NCBI GenBank assembly: GCA_947172415.1
Contig: OX359190.1
Coordinates: 5,580,001-5,644,000, forward strand
Source: Chondrosia reniformis
Lineage: Eukaryota; Porifera; Demospongiae; Chondrillida; Chondrillidae
Direction of reading: 5' to 3'
DNA length: 64,000 nucleotides
The notes under the pieces were generated by a model, which ran no database searches, had not been told where the DNA came from, and was given only the letters and a program-made list of their open reading frames with translations. Shown in pieces: positions 60,212-64,000 of the stretch. The translations under genes and the position numbers were made by a program. The first letter of the stretch is position 1; each line of letters opens with the position of its first letter.

Positions 60212-60387
60212 TGAATAATTGATGTGATAATCAAACCACAAGTAATAATCAATGAAACATCATAAAGAGGGAAAAACACGAAAGAAGCAATTGCTTGGAA
60301 TTGAACCCAGGACAGCTGGTTATGACCACCAGTTGCTCTGCCACTGAGCTACAACTGCCACAGCAATGCCTCCCCCATGTTCTCCCT
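60212..60387 (-). mobile_element. tRNA-derived SINE, first of a pair
   Basis: Minus strand: 5' extension GGGAGAACATGGGGGAGGC, tRNA-like head at 60287-60358 (acceptor GCAGTTG with CAATTGC, A box TAGCTCAGTGG, B box GGTTCAATTCC), and an AT-rich tail. One T-stem base is changed (CCAAG instead of CCCAG), weakening that stem. The anticodon loop again lacks U33. Followed by 165 bp of other sequence and a second copy. Confidence 0.75.
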
Positions 60388-60552
60388 CTTAAACTAACTA
60401 CAACAAATAATCAGTGTACATTCTTAATTAGTGGTGATTCACTTCATCAGACAAGCTGATAATCGGAGACCCAGCCCATTTCCAGTGGGAGGGGCCATCT
60501 TAACCAATGGGTCGCTGGCCACCATCAACCACTGGAGAGCTGGGTAAATCTA
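60388..60552 (-). other. Spacer between the two SINE copies
   Basis: 165 bp of non-satellite DNA containing CTCCAGTGGTTGATGGTGGC on the minus strand. Because it lies between two SINE heads in the same orientation, it may be the 3' body of the downstream-facing copy, so that the full SINE is about 340 bp and the array is a tandem of one complete and one partial unit. Not found elsewhere in the window. Confidence 0.4.
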
Positions 60553-60728
60553 TGAATAATCGATGTGATAATCAAACCACAAGTAATAATCAATGAAACA
60601 TCATAAAGAGGGAAAAACACGAAAGAAGCAATTGCTGGGAATTGAACCCAGGACAGCTGGTTATGACCACCAGTTGCTCTGCCACTGAGCTACAACTGCC
60701 ACAGCAATGCCTCCCCCATGTTCTCCCT
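60553..60728 (-). mobile_element. tRNA-derived SINE, second of the pair
   Basis: Best-preserved copy. The tRNA-like head is 60628-60699 on minus: seven-pair acceptor stem, four-pair D stem GCTC/GAGC, five-pair anticodon stem and five-pair T stem CTGGG/CCCAG. A box 60682-60692 and B box 60638-60648 form an internal pol III promoter. The anticodon loop GGTCATA is non-canonical. The matching satellite position in the first repeat unit (about 50885) has no insertion. Confidence 0.78.
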
Positions 60729-63700
60729 ATGTACTAGCTGTATGTACTAGTACCTAGTTGTATGTACTAGTTAGATATACTAATTTTATGTACTAGTTGT
60801 ATGTACTAGTTAGATATACTAGTTTTATGTACTAGTTGTATGTACTAGTTAGTTGCATGTCCTAGTTGTAGATAGTAGTTGCATGTACTACTAACTAGTT
60901 GAATGGACTAGTTATATGTACTAGTGGTATTTACTAGTTGTATACACTAGTTGTATATACCATTTCTATGCACTATTTCTATGTACTAGTTGTAATAGTT
61001 GTATGTACTAGTAACTAGTTGAATGGACTAGTTATATGTACTAGTGGTATTTACTAGGTGTATGAAGTAGTTGTGTGTATTAGTAACAATAAGTATTTAA
61101 TACTTGAATGTACTAGTTGTATGTACTAGTTAGATGTATTAGTTGCATGTACTAGTTGTATGTACTATTTGTATGTACTATTAGCCATCTGTGTGTACTA
61201 TTTGTATGCCCTAGTTGTATGTATTAGTTGTATGTACTAGTTGTATATACAAGTTATATGTACTGGCTATATGAACTAGTTCTATGTAATACTTATTGTA
61301 CTAGTTGTTAGTACTAGTTGTATGGAGTAGTTGTATGTTCTATTTGTGTGTAGTAGTAACTAGTTGTATGTACTAGTTATATGTACTCATTGTATGTACT
61401 AGCTGTATGTACTAGTTGTATGTACTAATTGTTTATTATACTTGTATGTAAAAGTTGAATTTACTAGTAACTAGTTGTATATACTACTTGTAAGTACTAG
61501 TTGTATGTACATGTTATATGTACTAGTTGTATGTATTAGTTATAGTAATAGTTGTACGTACTAATTGAATGCACTATTTGTATATTCTAGTTTTATGTAC
61601 TAGTTGGATGTAGTAGTAACTAGTTATATGCAGTAGTTATATGTACTATTTGTATATAATAGCTTTATGTACTAGTTGAATGTACTAGTAACAAACTGTA
61701 TTTACTACTTGTATATACTAGTTGTATGAACTAGTTTTATGTAGTTATATGTACTAAATATATATTCTAGTTATATTTACTTATTGTAGTTACTAGTTGT
61801 AGGGACTAGTTGTATGTACTAGTTGTATGTACTAGTTAGATATACTAGTTGTATATACTAGTTCTATATATTAGTCCTACTAGTTGTTCAAAATAGTCGT
61901 ATGTACTAGTAACACTCTGCATTTAATACTTGTATGTCCCAGTTGTATGTACTAGTTGTATTTACCAGTTGTAGTTACTAGTTGTATATACTAGTTGTAT
62001 GTACTACTTGTATGTACTACTTGTATGTACTACTTGTATGTACTAGTTGTGTGCAATTGTTCTATGTATACTTATTTGTACTAGTTGTATATACTAACTT
62101 TTAGGTACTAATTATATGTACTAATTGTATGTACTAATTGTGTGTAATAGTTGTGTGTTCTAGTTATTTGTACTAGTTATTTGTACTAGTTGTAGTTATT
62201 AGTTGTAACAATTGTATGTACTAGTTGCTTTTATTAGTAACTATCTGTATGTCCTAGTTGTATGTACTAGTTTTATGTCCTAGTTGTAGGACTAGTTGTG
62301 TGTACTAGTTGTATGTACTGGTAGTTGTTCTAGTTTATGTACTATTTATATGAACTAGTTATATGTATATGTATTGGTTAAATATAATAATTGTATGTAC
62401 TAGTTATATGTACTCGTTATATGTACTAGGTCTATGGACTAGTTGTAGTTCTAGTTGTATTTACTAGTTGTATGTACTAGTCGTATGTACTAGTTGTATG
62501 TACTAGTTGTTTGTACTCATTGAATGTACTATTTAAATGTTCAATGCAGTTGTATGTACTAGTTGTAAGTACACACTAATAGTTGCTTGTTCTAGTTGTA
62601 TGCACTAGCATTTGTTGTATTCACTAGTTGGAGGTTCTATGAGTATTTACTCAATTGTAAGTAGTGGTTGCATGTTGTAATTATTTGTAGTAATTTTAGG
62701 TACTACTTTTGTGCTAGTTGTATGTTCTGATCGTATGTAATAGTTTTATGTACTTGTTATATATATTAGTTGCATGTATAAACTAGTTCTATGTACTAGT
62801 AGTATGTTCTAGTTTTATGTACTATATATAAGTACTAGTTATATGTATAAGTACTGGTTGCATACACCAGTTGGATGTATTAGTTATATGTACTAGTTAT
62901 ATGTACTGGTCATATGTACTGGGTATATGTACTAGCTCTATGCCTTAGTGTTAGTACTAGTTGTATGTACAAGAAACTATCTGTATGTCTTAGTTGTATG
63001 TACTAGCAGGCTAGTTGTATATAGTTATATGTACTAGTTGTATGTACTAGTTATTATGTACTAGTTGTACCTACTAGTTCTATGTACTAGTTCTATGTAC
63101 TAGTTCTATGTATTAGTAACTATCTGTATGTACTAATTGTAGGCACTAGAAGTATGTACTAGCGGTATATAGGTATACGTTCTACTTGTATGTTCTAGTT
63201 GTGCGTAATTGTTGTATGTACTATTTATATTTACTAGTTGTATGTACCAGTTGAAGTCCTAGTTGTATGTACTAATAACTAGTATTTGTTCTAGTTATAT
63301 GTACTAGTTGTATGTACTAGTTGTATGTACTAGTTGTATGTACTAGAAACAATCTGTATTTACAAGTTGTATGTACTAGTTGTATATACTAGTTCTAGGT
63401 AATAGATCTATGTACTAGTTGTATATACTAGTTCTAGGTGATAGATCTATGTACTAGTTGTAAATACTTGTTGTATGTACTAGTTGTATGTACTAGTTTT
63501 ATATACTAGTTCTAGGTAATAGATCTATGTACTAGTTGTATATACTAGTTGTATGTACTAGTTGTATGTACTAGTAACTCGTTGTATGAGCTAGTTATAT
63601 GTACTAGTTGTATGTACTACTTGTATGTACTAGTTGTATTTACTGGTTACATGGACTAGTTGTATTTACTAGTTATATGTAGGAGTTATATGTAAAAGTT

Positions 63701-64000
63701 CTATGTATTAGTTCTATGTACCAGTTGTATGGACTAGTCGCATAAACTAGTCGTATGTACTAGTTGTATGAACTAGTTGTATGTACTACTTGTATGTACT
63801 AGTTGTATGTACTAGTAAGTCATTGTATGTACTAGATGTGCATAGCGGATGACTGTAGTAGTCACCAGTTGTATGAAATAGTTGTATGTATTAGTTCTTT
63901 GTACTAGTTATAGTAATAGTTGTTCGTATTAATTGAATGTACTATTTGTATATACTAGTTGTGTGTACTAGTTGTATGTGCTATTAACTAGTTGTATGCC

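Larger units (their letters stand above)
57325..64000 (+). repeat. 13-bp satellite array, duplicated block
   Basis: 6.7 kb of satellite colinear with 48468 to about 54200. Differences from the first unit include about 400 bp extra at 59630-60060 and the SINE pair at 60212-60728. The array continues past the window edge. No gene. Confidence 0.92.

Noticed and set aside
60628-60699. Functional tRNA-Met gene
   Set aside because: The anticodon loop lacks U33, three near-identical copies share a SINE-like 5' extension and tail, and all sit in satellite.

Overview
The window is eukaryotic, transposon-rich, repeat-dominated DNA, most likely from an invertebrate animal. Grounds: RepHel and OTU remnants of an animal-type Helitron, a 2A-like peptide motif of the kind found in invertebrate mobile elements, tRNA-derived SINEs, a fragment of a non-LTR endonuclease, spliceosomal exon and intron signals, and no bacterial-style operons. 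I cannot name the species. No intact cellular gene is visible; nearly every long reading frame belongs to a decayed transposon or is a by-product of a satellite.

Layout. (1) 1-7055 and 14676-22386 are two copies of one Helitron-like element facing each other. They form a large inverted repeat (arms 1-7055 and 14676-21238; the left arm runs off the window edge) around a spacer of about 7.6 kb. Each copy encodes, in broken frames, a cysteine-rich DUF6570-type domain, a HUH/Y2 Rep nuclease, a PIF1-family helicase and an OTU-like cysteine protease domain. The right copy also keeps the 5' part: an N-terminal ORF with a 2A-like motif and 23-residue repeats. Some lesions are shared by both copies and others are private. 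(2) Both arms end inwards in a pair of GC-rich hairpins enclosing about 135 bp of satellite-like sequence. (3) The spacer is 1.3 kb of AT-rich DNA with cruciform-like hairpins, then 6.3 kb of a 13-bp satellite read as ACTAGTACATACA. (4) 22.4-26.0 kb is low-repeat DNA with a 21-bp minisatellite, an isolated WD40 exon and a doubtful second exon. (5) 26.0-30.2 kb and 33.0-64.0 kb hold the same satellite in the opposite orientation (TGTATGTACTAGT).

The satellite is interrupted by a 2.75-kb island with exon-like segments (30.2-33.0 kb), three copies of a TIR element with TA target sites (41.5, 47.2 and 56.1 kb), three tRNA-derived SINE copies (35.3, 60.2 and 60.6 kb), a 123-bp insertion present twice, and a non-LTR endonuclease fragment (55.4 kb). 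The last 17 kb is essentially a direct duplication of a unit of about 9 kb. In that unit the TIR element and the 123-bp insertion predate the duplication, while the SINE pair came after it.

How the parts relate: Rep (nicking and rejoining), helicase (strand displacement) and the appended OTU domain would together form one rolling-circle transposase polyprotein. The satellite-like seed between the element's terminal hairpins suggests, but does not prove, that the surrounding satellite came from the Helitron.
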